Below, in pieces: positions 1 to 6,403 of a DNA stretch of 7,404 nt; position 1 is the first letter of the stretch, and each line of letters starts with the position of its first letter. Below the pieces are notes generated by a model. That model had not been told where the DNA came from. It ran no database searches and saw only the letters and a program-made list of their open reading frames with translations. This DNA comes from Candidatus Dadabacteria bacterium (GTDB lineage: Bacteria; J088). A program made the translations under genes and the position numbers. The stretch spans positions 1 to 7,404 of the forward strand of contig RFIY01000375.1 in the NCBI GenBank assembly GCA_003695505.1, written 5' to 3'.

Positions 1-1
1 C

Positions 2-784
2 GGTCCGCTGGCGCAGGCCGCGGGCCATGACATCAACTACATCTCGCTGTCCGGCGCGCTCCGCGCGATCGGGCGCAAGGGCGAGCGCCCCGTGCCGCCA
101 CTGAACCTTGTCGGCGACTTCGGTGGCGGTGGCATGATGCTCGCGTACGGCATCGTCTGCGGCTTGCTCGAAGCGCAGCGCTCCGGCCAGGGACAGGTCA
201 TTGACATGTCGATGGTCGACGGATCGGCTGTGCTGATGGGGATGTTCTTCTCGCTGATCAAGTACGGCTACGACGGGACGCCCGGCACATCATTTCTCGA
301 TGGCACGGCCCACTTTTACGACACCTACGAGACCAGCGACGGCAAGTATGTTTCGGTCGGGGCGATCGAGCCGCAGTTCTACAAACTGCTGCTCGATAAA
401 TGCGGCATCGACGACCCCGCCTTCGCCAAACAGATGGATGCTGCATCCTGGCCGGACCTGAAGGCGAAGCTCGCTGAACTGTTTCGGACGAAAACGCGTG
501 ACGAATGGTGCGCGTTGCTCGAAGGTACCGACGCCTGTTTCGCGCCGGTGCTGAGCATTCTCGAAGCGCCTGAGCATCCCCACAACAAGGCGCGCGGCAC
601 CTATGTCGACGTCGGCGGACTGACGCAACCGGCACCGGCGCCGCGCTTCAGCCGTACCACGCCCGACACGCCGCAGCCGATCCGACCCGTCGGCGCCGAC
701 ACGCGCGCGGTGCTGGAAGACTGTGGCTTCGATGGCGGCGAAATCGACGAACTGTTGTCCGCCGGGGTTGTTGCTCAGGTCTGA
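2..784 (+). CDS. Alpha-methylacyl-CoA racemase (CoA-transferase family III), 5'-truncated
   Basis: This is the C-terminal 260 residues of a family III CoA transferase/racemase that interconverts the 2R and 2S forms of 2-methylacyl-CoA esters, a step in breaking down branched-chain fatty acids or sterol side chains. The frame is open from base 2, so the start lies upstream; about 115 codons are missing if the protein is the usual 360-380 residues. The catalytic residues of the Mycobacterium tuberculosis enzyme MCR can be placed. His126 is the His of AGHDINY (bases 26-28). Asp156 is the Asp of LVGDFGGGG (116-118), exactly 30 residues later. Glu241 is the Glu of GAIEPQFY (368-370). DMSMVDG (about 203-223) is also typical of the family. 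The spacing supports a racemase over a formyl- or succinyl-CoA transferase, though substrate range is unknown. The 3' end overlaps the convergent hemF by 10 bp. Confidence 0.93.
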   Translation, partial: GPLAQAAGHDINYISLSGALRAIGRKGERPVPPLNLVGDFGGGGMMLAYGIVCGLLEAQRSGQGQVIDMSMVDGSAVLMGMFFSLIKYGYDGTPGTSFLDGTAHFYDTYETSDGKYVSVGAIEPQFYKLLLDKCGIDDPAFAKQMDAASWPDLKAKLAELFRTKTRDEWCALLEGTDACFAPVLSILEAPEHPHNKARGTYVDVGGLTQPAPAPRFSRTTPDTPQPIRPVGADTRAVLEDCGFDGGEIDELLSAGVVAQV

Positions 785-1698
785 TCGGCCTCGGACAACC
801 AGTCGCGCGGGCGCAGGTAGTCCCACAGCGCCGCCTCGGGCGAACCCGGCTCGGGGTGCCAGTCGTAGCGCCAGCTTGCCAGCGTCGGCAGCGACATCAG
901 GATCGACTCGGTACGTCCGTTCGATTCGATACCGAATTTCGTGCCGCGGTCGAAGAGCAGATTGAACTCGACATAGCGCCCACGGCGAATTAGTTGAAAC
1001 TCGCGTTCGCGCTCACCGTACGGTTCGTCACGATGCGCGAGCACGATCGGCACATAGGCAGGCAGAAAAGTATCGCCAAGCGCGACGGTGAAGTCGAAGC
1101 TCCGTTCGAAGTCGTGCTGCAGGTGGTCAAAGAAAATGCCGCCAACGCCGCGCGTCTCACCGCGGTGCGGCAGGTAGAAATACTCGTCGCAGTGCTGCTT
1201 GAAGCGTGGATACCAGGTCTCATCGAAGCGTTCGCACGTGTCTCGCAAGGTGCGATGGAAGGCGACCACATCGTCGAAACGCGGATAGTATGGCGTCAGG
1301 TCGATGCCGCCACCAAACCACCAGATATCGCCTTGCTCTCCGGCCTCGAAGTAACGGATGTTCATGTGGACCGTCGGGATATGCGGGTTGCGCGGATGGA
1401 TCACCAGCGAGACGCCGGTCGCAAAAAACGGCAATCCCTCCTTGCGGCCGATCTGCGCCAGGGCCGCCGGCGGCAGTTCGTCGCCGGCCAGCGCCGAGTA
1501 GTTGACACCGCCCTTTTCGAAGACGCCACCGTCTTCCAGCACGCGGGTCCGGCCGCCGCCCTTCCCGCGTTCATACGTCCATTGATCCTCGCGAAATGCC
1601 TGTCCGTCGATCGCGGCAAGGCGGTCGCAGATGTCATCCTGCACGCGCCGAAACGCGGCAGAAACGCGGTCTTTTCTGGACTGGCTGGCGTCTGTCAT
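775..1698 (-). CDS. hemF: Oxygen-dependent coproporphyrinogen III oxidase HemF
   Basis: HemF is a cytoplasmic enzyme that uses O2 to decarboxylate two propionate side chains of coproporphyrinogen III to vinyl groups, giving protoporphyrinogen IX in heme synthesis. The 307-residue protein has the normal length (E. coli about 299). The family signature runs from residue 166 to 191 ([26 protein letters not shown]). Other hallmarks are [15 protein letters not shown] at 99-113, [14 protein letters not shown] at 126-139 and [16 protein letters not shown] at 241-256. His101, His111, His148 and His178 appear to match the conserved histidines implicated in catalysis or metal binding. The ATG at 1698 is preceded on the minus strand by GGGAG with an 8-nt spacer. 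The gene diverges from rpmB. HemF implies that heme is made in the presence of oxygen; no oxygen-independent HemN lies in the window. Confidence 0.97.
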   Translation of the reverse strand: MTDASQSRKDRVSAAFRRVQDDICDRLAAIDGQAFREDQWTYERGKGGGRTRVLEDGGVFEKGGVNYSALAGDELPPAALAQIGRKEGLPFFATGVSLVIHPRNPHIPTVHMNIRYFEAGEQGDIWWFGGGIDLTPYYPRFDDVVAFHRTLRDTCERFDETWYPRFKQHCDEYFYLPHRGETRGVGGIFFDHLQHDFERSFDFTVALGDTFLPAYVPIVLAHRDEPYGEREREFQLIRRGRYVEFNLLFDRGTKFGIESNGRTESILMSLPTLASWRYDWHPEPGSPEAALWDYLRPRDWLSEADQT

Positions 1699-1856
1699 GT
1701 GTACTGCTCCCGTTACCCCATCCGCACCGTTGGCCGATCAGCGGGGTTGTTTGTTACCATATAAGGCCTGACCTGAGCCGCGCAAACCCGCTTGTGGGAA
1801 CGTGCGCATCATCCAGGACACCGCTAACAGTATTACGACGATTCAAGGAGCCTGCA
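1699..1856. promoter_or_regulatory. Divergent hemF/rpmB intergenic region with AT-rich promoter-like core
   Basis: This 158-bp region must hold the hemF (minus) and rpmB (plus) promoters. Its most AT-rich part is about 1747-1765. For rpmB, TATAAG at 1760-1765 matches the -10 consensus at 5 of 6 positions and would give an untranslated leader of about 85 nt, but no good -35 lies 16-18 bp upstream. On the minus strand the same stretch reads TTATAT, a possible but weaker hemF -10. No FNR/Anr box with correct spacing was found. The location is secure; the exact elements are guesses. Confidence 0.4.
1707..1711 (-). promoter_or_regulatory. Ribosome binding site of hemF
   Basis: GGGAG on the minus strand lies 8 nt before the ATG at 1698. 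It fixes the hemF start; no better in-frame start is needed. Confidence 0.75.
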
Positions 1857-2096
1857 ATGGCACGGCGCTGCGCGATTACCGGAAAGAAGCCCCTGGTTGG
1901 CAACAACGTCTCGCACTCTCATGTCAAGACGAAACGCCGCCAGCTACCGAACCTGCAGACGCGCAAGATCTATGTACCGGAACTGAACCGCACGGTGCGG
2001 ATCAAGGTTTCGGCCCGGGCGCTGCGAACGATCGACAAGATCGGCCTGTTGCCCTTCCTGCGCAAGAACGGTCTGACGCTCAACGACATTCTGTAA
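1857..2096 (+). CDS. rpmB: 50S ribosomal protein L28
   Basis: This is a 79-residue protein of the large ribosomal subunit. The N-terminal half is typical of L28: [20 protein letters not shown], then [14 protein letters not shown] (residues about 24-37), then [11 protein letters not shown] (about 52-62). Only one cysteine (Cys5) is present, so this is not a zinc-binding multi-cysteine L28. The start is ATG 1857, preceded by AAGGAG at 1845-1850 with a 6-nt spacer; the reading frame is open further upstream, but that extension has no L28 similarity. rpmG (L33), the usual partner in many gammaproteobacteria, is absent; sufE follows after 17 nt. The C-terminus ([16 protein letters not shown]) differs from the E. 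coli-type ending, a lineage hint rather than a defect. Confidence 0.96.
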   Translation: MARRCAITGKKPLVGNNVSHSHVKTKRRQLPNLQTRKIYVPELNRTVRIKVSARALRTIDKIGLLPFLRKNGLTLNDIL

Positions 2097-2115
2097 CGAT
2101 CGTTGGAACGGTCGT
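2096..2115 (+). promoter_or_regulatory. Hairpin over the rpmB stop and sufE start
   Basis: The arms 2096-2102 (ACGATCG) and 2109-2115 (CGGTCGT) pair over 7 bp with one G-U wobble around a 6-nt loop, TTGGAA. The loop holds the only Shine-Dalgarno-like sequence for sufE (GGAA, 2105-2108). The 3' arm covers the first two bases of the GTG start at 2114. The 5' arm begins at the last base of the rpmB TAA. It could keep sufE translation low unless a ribosome finishing rpmB opens it. Pairing is seen directly; the role is inferred. No U-run follows, so it is not an intrinsic terminator. Confidence 0.45.
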
Positions 2116-2539
2116 GTCTCTGGAAGACCTGACCGTCGAGGAGCTGGTCGAGAACTTCGAGCTGTTCGACGACTGGGAAGATCGCTACGGCTATCTGATC
2201 GACCTCGGCCGGCAGTTGCCTCCGTATCCTGATGAACTCCGCGACGACGCGCACAAGGTGCGCGGTTGCATCAGCCAGGTCTGGCTGGCGACCGAAAAAA
2301 CGGACGACGACCCGCCGAAGCTGATCTTTCGCGCTGACAGCGACGCCGCGATCGTCAAGGGACTGGTAGCCGTCCTGCTGGTCATTTTCTCGAACCGGAC
2401 GCCGCAGGAGATCCTCGACACCAAACTCGAACCGATTTTCGAGCGGTTGAACCTGGAACAGCACATCAGCCCGAATCGCCGCAATGGCTTTCGGGCGATG
2501 ATCGAGCGGATCCGCGACGAAGCCCGTAAGGCCGCCTGA
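2114..2539 (+). CDS. sufE: Cysteine desulfuration protein SufE
   Basis: SufE takes persulfide sulfur from the cysteine desulfurase SufS and passes it to the SufBCD scaffold for iron-sulfur cluster assembly in the cytoplasm. The 141-residue protein has the family's usual length (E. coli 138). The active cysteine is Cys52 in VRGCISQVW, matching E. coli Cys51. WEDRYGYLIDLGRQLPP (residues 21-37), DSDAAIVKGLVAVLL and the C-terminal LSPNR-like HISPNRRNGF are also typical. The start is taken as GTG 2114, which gives the family N-terminus (SLEDLTVEELVENFE); the ribosome binding site is weak (GGAA 2105-2108). It sits 17 nt after rpmB and is probably cotranscribed with it. No sufS, sufBCD or csdA is in the window, so CsdE is a possible alternative name. 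Confidence 0.94.
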   Translation: MSLEDLTVEELVENFELFDDWEDRYGYLIDLGRQLPPYPDELRDDAHKVRGCISQVWLATEKTDDDPPKLIFRADSDAAIVKGLVAVLLVIFSNRTPQEILDTKLEPIFERLNLEQHISPNRRNGFRAMIERIRDEARKAA

Positions 2540-2570
2540 ACCAGCGCACCAGCGCCAGCGCGGCACCCGA

Positions 2571-2585
2571 TGAAACCTTGTTTCA
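2571..2585. repeat. Perfect palindrome, possible operator
   Basis: TGAAAC-CTT-GTTTCA is a perfect 6-bp inverted repeat with a 3-bp centre. It lies between sufE and the TonB-like gene and overlaps the proposed -35 element at 2578-2583, a typical repressor site. It has no following T-run, so a terminator is less likely. No cognate regulator is recognised. Confidence 0.35.
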
Positions 2586-2606
2586 GCACGATTGCCACGC
2601 TACAAT
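2578..2606 (+). promoter_or_regulatory. Putative promoter of the TonB-like/protease-like pair
   Basis: TACAAT at 2601-2606 matches the -10 consensus at 5 of 6 positions. TTGTTT at 2578-2583 is a weak -35 (3 of 6), with an optimal 17-bp spacer. The predicted transcription start is about 2613, which coincides with the GTG start of the next gene, so the transcript could be leaderless. Confidence 0.4.
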
Positions 2607-2612
2607 GACGGG

Positions 2613-3359
2613 GTGCGCGCAGGTATATCGGGCTGGCTGATTCTCTGTGCCGTGGCATTGACCGCGGTCACGCTGGGCAGGCCGCGATCCGCTCCACCAT
2701 CGGCCCCTCTGCCCCTGTTTGCGGCTCCGCCACCGCGCCTTCATGTGTCCGCCAGCACCGCCGCGCCCCGGCGGGTTGATCTTGCCGCAATGGCGCACCG
2801 GATTCGGCAACGACGCGACGCTATCGTCGCGTCGATGGCCAGCTCACCTGAGGTCCCTGTACACACGGCCCCGGCGACCACGGTTTCAATTCCGCTGGCG
2901 ACAGCGCCCGCGATGCCGCGGCGGGCGCCAGGCATGCACACGGTAAACATCGAGCAGAAAGGCATCGCCGGCGACACCACGCTGTTCGTGGAAGCCGCGT
3001 GGCAAACAGACCTCGAGCGCATGCGTCTCCATCTTGCCCATCCCGAACAGTTGAAGCTGGCCGCCGACCTGGCGAGCGGTCCGGTGTTCGAACGCAGCAT
3101 CTCGCACGCCTTGCGCTGGCGTCTGCAGCGCGTCGGCGAATGCTGGCGCCGCAGCTCATCCGCCCAGACCGCGGAAGCGACGGTACACCTGCGCGTAGAT
3201 GAAGAAGGACGGGTTCGCAGGATTGCGCTGTTTGCCAGCAGTGGCGTCGACGAGCTGGACCGCTGTCTGCTGTCGGTACTACGGCGCCTGCAACTGCCGC
3301 GCCCACCAGGGGACACCGTCACGCTCGCGCTACCACTGTCGTTCCGCCGCCGGGCCTGA
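2613..3359 (+). CDS. Membrane-anchored protein with TonB/AgmX-PglI-like C-terminal domain
   Basis: From GTG 2613 the protein has 248 residues. Residues 6-22 form one hydrophobic segment, an inner-membrane anchor. A Pro/Ala-rich stretch (about 25-53) follows, then a low-complexity linker, then an Ala/Leu/Arg-rich part (about 130-170). The C-terminal 75 residues resemble the TonB-type domain seen in AgmX/PglI proteins: a Cys (C177 in RVGECW), a strand pair with EEGRVRRIAL, SSGVDELDRCLL (C218), then LQLPRPPGD and a final LPLSF strand. The two cysteines could form a periplasmic disulfide. This architecture suits a periplasm-spanning protein; no exbB/exbD lies nearby, so energy coupling is not shown. 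No ribosome binding site precedes the GTG; a TTG at 2592 is in frame but lies inside the promoter-like sequence. The stop overlaps the next start (TGATG). The domain call is from pattern only and the function is unknown. Confidence 0.72.
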   Translation: MRAGISGWLILCAVALTAVTLGRPRSAPPSAPLPLFAAPPPRLHVSASTAAPRRVDLAAMAHRIRQRRDAIVASMASSPEVPVHTAPATTVSIPLATAPAMPRRAPGMHTVNIEQKGIAGDTTLFVEAAWQTDLERMRLHLAHPEQLKLAADLASGPVFERSISHALRWRLQRVGECWRRSSSAQTAEATVHLRVDEEGRVRRIALFASSGVDELDRCLLSVLRRLQLPRPPGDTVTLALPLSFRRRA

Positions 3360-3937
3360 TGACACGACTGGCGGTTCTGGCCCTCGCGGCGCTGCTCTGC
3401 GCCGTCGGAACAGCCTCGGCCTGCCCGACGGTCCTGCGCATCGATGTCCTCGATCGGGAGCAACGGCTGCTGCGGCGGGCCAATGCCGTGATCGATCACG
3501 ACGGCCGCCACGCCCTGACCGTCGCGCACGTTCTGGATGGCGCGGCGAAAATCCGCTGGCACCTCCCATCGGGTCGGCAGCCTGTCGCACGTGCAGATCC
3601 GCCGGATGCGATCGGCGACGGTATCGTGCGCCTGCCGGCGCCGCGCCTGCGCGCGCACTCCCGCACCATCACCGCGACCGTGCCGAACGGCGCGCCCATC
3701 CGCGTGCTTGGCAACCTCGTCCAGATGGGCGCAGTTGTTTTGAAGGGGACGGCCGGTCCACCGTCACGTCATCCGCTGCTGCGCGGCGCCCGCGAATTGT
3801 CCGCCCCGCTGAGCGAGGGGCTGAGCGGCGCCGCCATCGTCGATGAGCAATGTCGCCTCGTCGGCCTTGCGGCATTCGGCCTCTGGTCGGTCACAGGACA
3901 GCAGGCCTATTTTCTGCCACTTATGCGCCAACCTTGA
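3359..3937 (+). CDS. Small exported trypsin-like serine protease-fold protein
   Basis: The 192-residue protein has a signal peptide with hydrophobic core LAVLALAALLCAV and a likely cleavage after Ala21 (ASA|C), leaving about 171 residues in the periplasm. Three motifs match the chymotrypsin/HtrA fold in the right order: His57 in ALTVAHVL (like TAAHV), Asp87 in GDGIVRL (like DIALL) and Ser156 in EGLSGAAIVD (like GDSGGPLVD), followed by CRLVGLAAFG. The triad is therefore apparently intact, but GLSGAA departs from the usual GxSGGP, so activity is uncertain. There is no PDZ domain. C22 and C165 could form a disulfide. The A-S-A-C sequence is a poor lipobox, so a lipoprotein is less likely. The ATG overlaps the upstream stop by 1 nt, implying translational coupling with the TonB-like protein. 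The substrate is unknown. Confidence 0.7.
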   Translation: MTRLAVLALAALLCAVGTASACPTVLRIDVLDREQRLLRRANAVIDHDGRHALTVAHVLDGAAKIRWHLPSGRQPVARADPPDAIGDGIVRLPAPRLRAHSRTITATVPNGAPIRVLGNLVQMGAVVLKGTAGPPSRHPLLRGARELSAPLSEGLSGAAIVDEQCRLVGLAAFGLWSVTGQQAYFLPLMRQP

Positions 3938-3947
3938 TCTGGATCAA
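3934..3947. promoter_or_regulatory. FNR/Anr-type binding site upstream of ppsA
   Basis: TTGAT-CTGG-ATCAA matches the FNR/Anr consensus TTGAT-N4-ATCAA at all ten defined positions, and its 6-bp arms are perfectly palindromic. It overlaps the TGA of the preceding gene. Its centre (3940.5) is about 41-42 bp upstream of the start predicted from the -10 at 3971-3976, which is class II activation geometry. FNR-family proteins activate from this position when oxygen is low. Binding is inferred. Confidence 0.7.
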
Positions 3948-3970
3948 CGCGGCAGGAACCTCAAGCGCGT

Positions 3971-3976
3971 TATCCT
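3971..3976 (+). promoter_or_regulatory. Predicted -10 element of the ppsA operon
   Basis: TATCCT matches TATAAT at 4 of 6 positions; transcription would start near 3982-3983. The -35 position (3948-3953, CGCGGC) has no consensus, as expected for an activator-dependent promoter. CCTGT (3974-3978) and ACAGG (3988-3992) could form a weak 5-bp stem here. Confidence 0.45.
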
Positions 3977-4000
3977 GTCTGAACGTAACAGGCACTTGCG

Positions 4001-4007
4001 GAGGAGG
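4001..4007 (+). promoter_or_regulatory. Ribosome binding site of ppsA
   Basis: GAGGAGG lies 5 nt before GTG 4013. It is a strong Shine-Dalgarno sequence and decides the GTG start; with transcription from about 3983 the leader is about 30 nt. Confidence 0.8.
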
Positions 4008-4012
4008 GATTC

Positions 4013-6403
4013 GTGGCGGAGCAGCCCTGGATACTCGAATTTTCGGAAATTGGCATCGGCGACGTGCCGTTGGTCGGCGGCAAGAACGCCTCGCTGGGTG
4101 AAATGTTGCAGCAACTCGGCCCGCTCGGCGTGCGCGTGCCCGATGGTTTCGCGACGACAGCGGCCGCATGGCGCCACTTCATTACCGCGACAGGGCTGAC
4201 CGGACCGATTCGCGCGCATCTTGATGCGATGGGCGACGACCTGACGAAGCTCAGCGAAACCGGCGCGGCGATCCGGCGGCTGATTCTGAACGCACAGATG
4301 CCCGATGATCTCGCCGACGCGATTGCCCGGGCGTATACCGCGCTGGAGCAGAAAACCGGTCGAACGCCACTCGATGTTGCCGTCCGCTCGAGCGCCACGG
4401 CCGAGGACCTGCCCGACGCGAGCTTTGCCGGACAGCAGGAGACATTCCTCAACGTTCGCGGCGCGAACGCGGTCATCACAGCCTGTCAGCGTTGTTATGC
4501 CAGCCTGTTCACCGACCGCGCGATTGCCTATCGCATCCAGAAGGGCTTCGATCACATGTCGGTCGCGCTCAGTTGCGGCGTGCAACGGATGGTGCGCTCC
4601 GATCGCGGCGCGTCCGGCGTGATGTTCACGCTGGACACCGAAACGGGCTTCCCCGGCGCAGTCGTCATCAACGGCGTCTGGGGACTTGGCGAGACGATCG
4701 TCCAGGGAGAGGTCGAGCCGGACGAGTTCGTCGTCTTCAAGGACGGACTGCGGCGCGATGTGCCCAACCCGGTCATCAGTCGTCGACTCGGCAGCAAGCG
4801 GCACAAGATGATCTACGGGCGCGGTGAGCCGCCGACAAAGGTGATCTGGACGACCCACGCCGAACGCGAGTGCTTCGTGATCGACGACGCCCAGGCCGCG
4901 TTGCTCGGACGCTGGGCCTGTCAGATCGAGGATCATTATGGCCGGCCGATGGACATCGAATGGGCGCTCGACGGCCTGACGGATGAGCTGTTCATCGTCC
5001 AGGCCCGCCCGGAGACGGTCCACGCGCGCGAGGCGCAGGGATCGCTACGTGTCTGGCACATCGACAACCCGCCCGAACCTGTCGTCACCGGCATCGCGGT
5101 TGGCAGCAGCGTCGCGACCGGCCGCGTGCGCATCAAACGCGACCCCGAAGACGATACGCCAATCGAACCCGGCGACATCCTGGTTGCGCCGATGACCGAT
5201 CCGGACTGGGTACCGTGGATGAAGATCGCGGCGGCGATCGTGACCGATGAAGGCGGCCGCACCTGCCACGCGGCCATCGTCGCGCGAGAGCTGGGCATTC
5301 CGGCCGTGGTCGGCACCGGAGACGCCACGACGAAGTTGCACGACGGCGATCTCGTCACCGTCTCCTGCGCCCAGGGCGCAACGGGTATGGTCTATCCGGG
5401 TGAGGTCGCGGCCCGCAGCGAAACGATCGACCTGTCAGATGCCCCCGAGACGAACGCACACGTCATGGTCAACATCGGCTCGCCGGACGCCGCATCCAAA
5501 TGGTGGGCGTTGCCGGCCGACGGCATCGGGCTGGCCCGGATGGAGTTCATCGTCGGCAACCTGATCGGTGTTCATCCGATGGCCATCCTGCATCCGGATC
5601 GCGTCGACGCCGATGTCCAGGCAGAGATCGCGCGGCGACATGCCGGCTGGGATGACCCGGTCACCTGGTTCGTCGAACAGCTTGCTGGAGGTATCGCACG
5701 CATCGCGGTCACCCGTTATCCCGATCCGGTCGTCCTGCGTACGAGCGACTTCAAGACCAACGAATATGCGTCGCTGGTCGGCGGTTCCGCCTTCGAGCCC
5801 GTCGAACACAATCCGATGCTCGGGTTTCGCGGCGCCAGCCGCTACATCCACCCGGCCTACCGCGAAGGTTTTCTGCTCGAATGCCGGGCCATCCGCCACG
5901 TCCGCGAGCAGATGGGTCTCGACAATCTGATCGTCATGATTCCGTTCTGCCGAACGCTCGATGAAGCAGACGCCATCCTGGAAACGATGGCGGAAGCGGG
6001 GCTCGAGCGTGGCAAGAATGGCCTGAAAATCTATGTTATGGCCGAGATTCCCGCCAACGTCATCCTGGCGGAGGAATTTGCCGCCCGTTTCGATGGATTC
6101 TCGATCGGCAGCAATGACCTGACCCAGCTCGTCCTTGGCGTGGACCGCGACAACGATCTGCTCGCCAGCACCTTCGACGAGCGCAATCCGGCCGTCAAAC
6201 AGATGATCGCTGATCTGATCGAGCGGGCGCACAGCAACGGCCGCACCGTCGGCATCTGCGGGCAGGCCCCCAGTGACCACGAAGGCTACGCCGAATGGCT
6301 GGTGCAGCAGGGCATCGATTCGATCAGCGTCAACCCCGACAGGCTGATGGATGTCAGAAAACGGGTCGCCGCGACAGAAGCGGCCAGCCAGGATCCCCAA
6401 TGA
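4013..6403 (+). CDS. ppsA: Phosphoenolpyruvate synthase (pyruvate, water dikinase)
   Basis: PEP synthase converts pyruvate, ATP and water to PEP, AMP and phosphate, the entry to gluconeogenesis from three-carbon compounds, in the cytoplasm. The 796 residues match the family (E. coli 792). Three domains appear in order. The N-terminal ATP-binding domain (about 1-340) has VGGKNASLGEM (21-31) and VRSSATAEDLPDASFAGQQE (124-143). The mobile phosphohistidine domain (about 360-465) has GGRTCHAAIVARELGIP with catalytic His419. The C-terminal PEP/pyruvate barrel (about 475-785) has GSNDLTQLVLGVDRD and GICGQAPSDH with catalytic Cys749. Thr417, two residues before the His, is where PEP synthase regulatory proteins phosphorylate other family members; no such regulator is in the window. 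GTG start with a strong ribosome binding site. The FNR-type box at 3934-3947 suggests low-oxygen control. The end overlaps the phosphorylase gene by 4 bp (ATGA). Confidence 0.98.
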   Translation: MAEQPWILEFSEIGIGDVPLVGGKNASLGEMLQQLGPLGVRVPDGFATTAAAWRHFITATGLTGPIRAHLDAMGDDLTKLSETGAAIRRLILNAQMPDDLADAIARAYTALEQKTGRTPLDVAVRSSATAEDLPDASFAGQQETFLNVRGANAVITACQRCYASLFTDRAIAYRIQKGFDHMSVALSCGVQRMVRSDRGASGVMFTLDTETGFPGAVVINGVWGLGETIVQGEVEPDEFVVFKDGLRRDVPNPVISRRLGSKRHKMIYGRGEPPTKVIWTTHAERECFVIDDAQAALLGRWACQIEDHYGRPMDIEWALDGLTDELFIVQARPETVHAREAQGSLRVWHIDNPPEPVVTGIAVGSSVATGRVRIKRDPEDDTPIEPGDILVAPMTDPDWVPWMKIAAAIVTDEGGRTCHAAIVARELGIPAVVGTGDATTKLHDGDLVTVSCAQGATGMVYPGEVAARSETIDLSDAPETNAHVMVNIGSPDAASKWWALPADGIGLARMEFIVGNLIGVHPMAILHPDRVDADVQAEIARRHAGWDDPVTWFVEQLAGGIARIAVTRYPDPVVLRTSDFKTNEYASLVGGSAFEPVEHNPMLGFRGASRYIHPAYREGFLLECRAIRHVREQMGLDNLIVMIPFCRTLDEADAILETMAEAGLERGKNGLKIYVMAEIPANVILAEEFAARFDGFSIGSNDLTQLVLGVDRDNDLLASTFDERNPAVKQMIADLIERAHSNGRTVGICGQAPSDHEGYAEWLVQQGIDSISVNPDRLMDVRKRVAATEAASQDPQ

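Noticed and set aside
1729-1741. Possible FNR/Anr half-sites (TTGGC...ATCAG) between hemF and rpmB
   Set aside because: The half-sites are separated by 2 bp instead of 4 and both are imperfect.
994-1764. Plus-strand open frame (256 codons) antisense to hemF
   Set aside because: HemF on the minus strand is unambiguous, with a ribosome binding site and the full signature.
1596-1856. Upstream in-frame extension of rpmB
   Set aside because: It would run through hemF and its promoter region, lacks L28 similarity, and the AAGGAG site fixes the start at 1857.
2541-2562. Short CAGCGC direct repeats after sufE
   Set aside because: Three imperfect copies within about 20 bp are expected by chance in GC-rich sequence and show no further structure.
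2592-2612. TTG 2592 as start of the TonB-like gene
   Set aside because: It lies within the promoter-like spacer, has no ribosome binding site and adds seven residues with no feature; GTG 2613 places the membrane anchor at the N-terminus.
3413-3424. Lipobox at A19-S20-A21-C22 of the protease-like protein
   Set aside because: The -3 residue is Ala rather than Leu, Val or Ile, and A-S-A is a good signal peptidase I site; a lipoprotein is possible but not favoured.
2741-3658. Minus-strand open frame (305 codons) over the TonB-like and protease-like genes
   Set aside because: The plus-strand proteins have a membrane anchor, a C-terminal domain, a signal peptide and a triad, plus a TGATG junction. 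The minus frame is Arg/Ser-rich and featureless.
3944-5023. Long minus-strand open frame (359 codons) antisense to ppsA
   Set aside because: The plus strand encodes a complete, motif-rich PEP synthase. In GC-rich DNA the antisense frame is often open by codon bias, and the translation resembles no known family.
5435-6400. Minus-strand open frame (321 codons) antisense to ppsA
   Set aside because: Shadow of the PEP synthase C-terminal domain, with no recognisable motifs.
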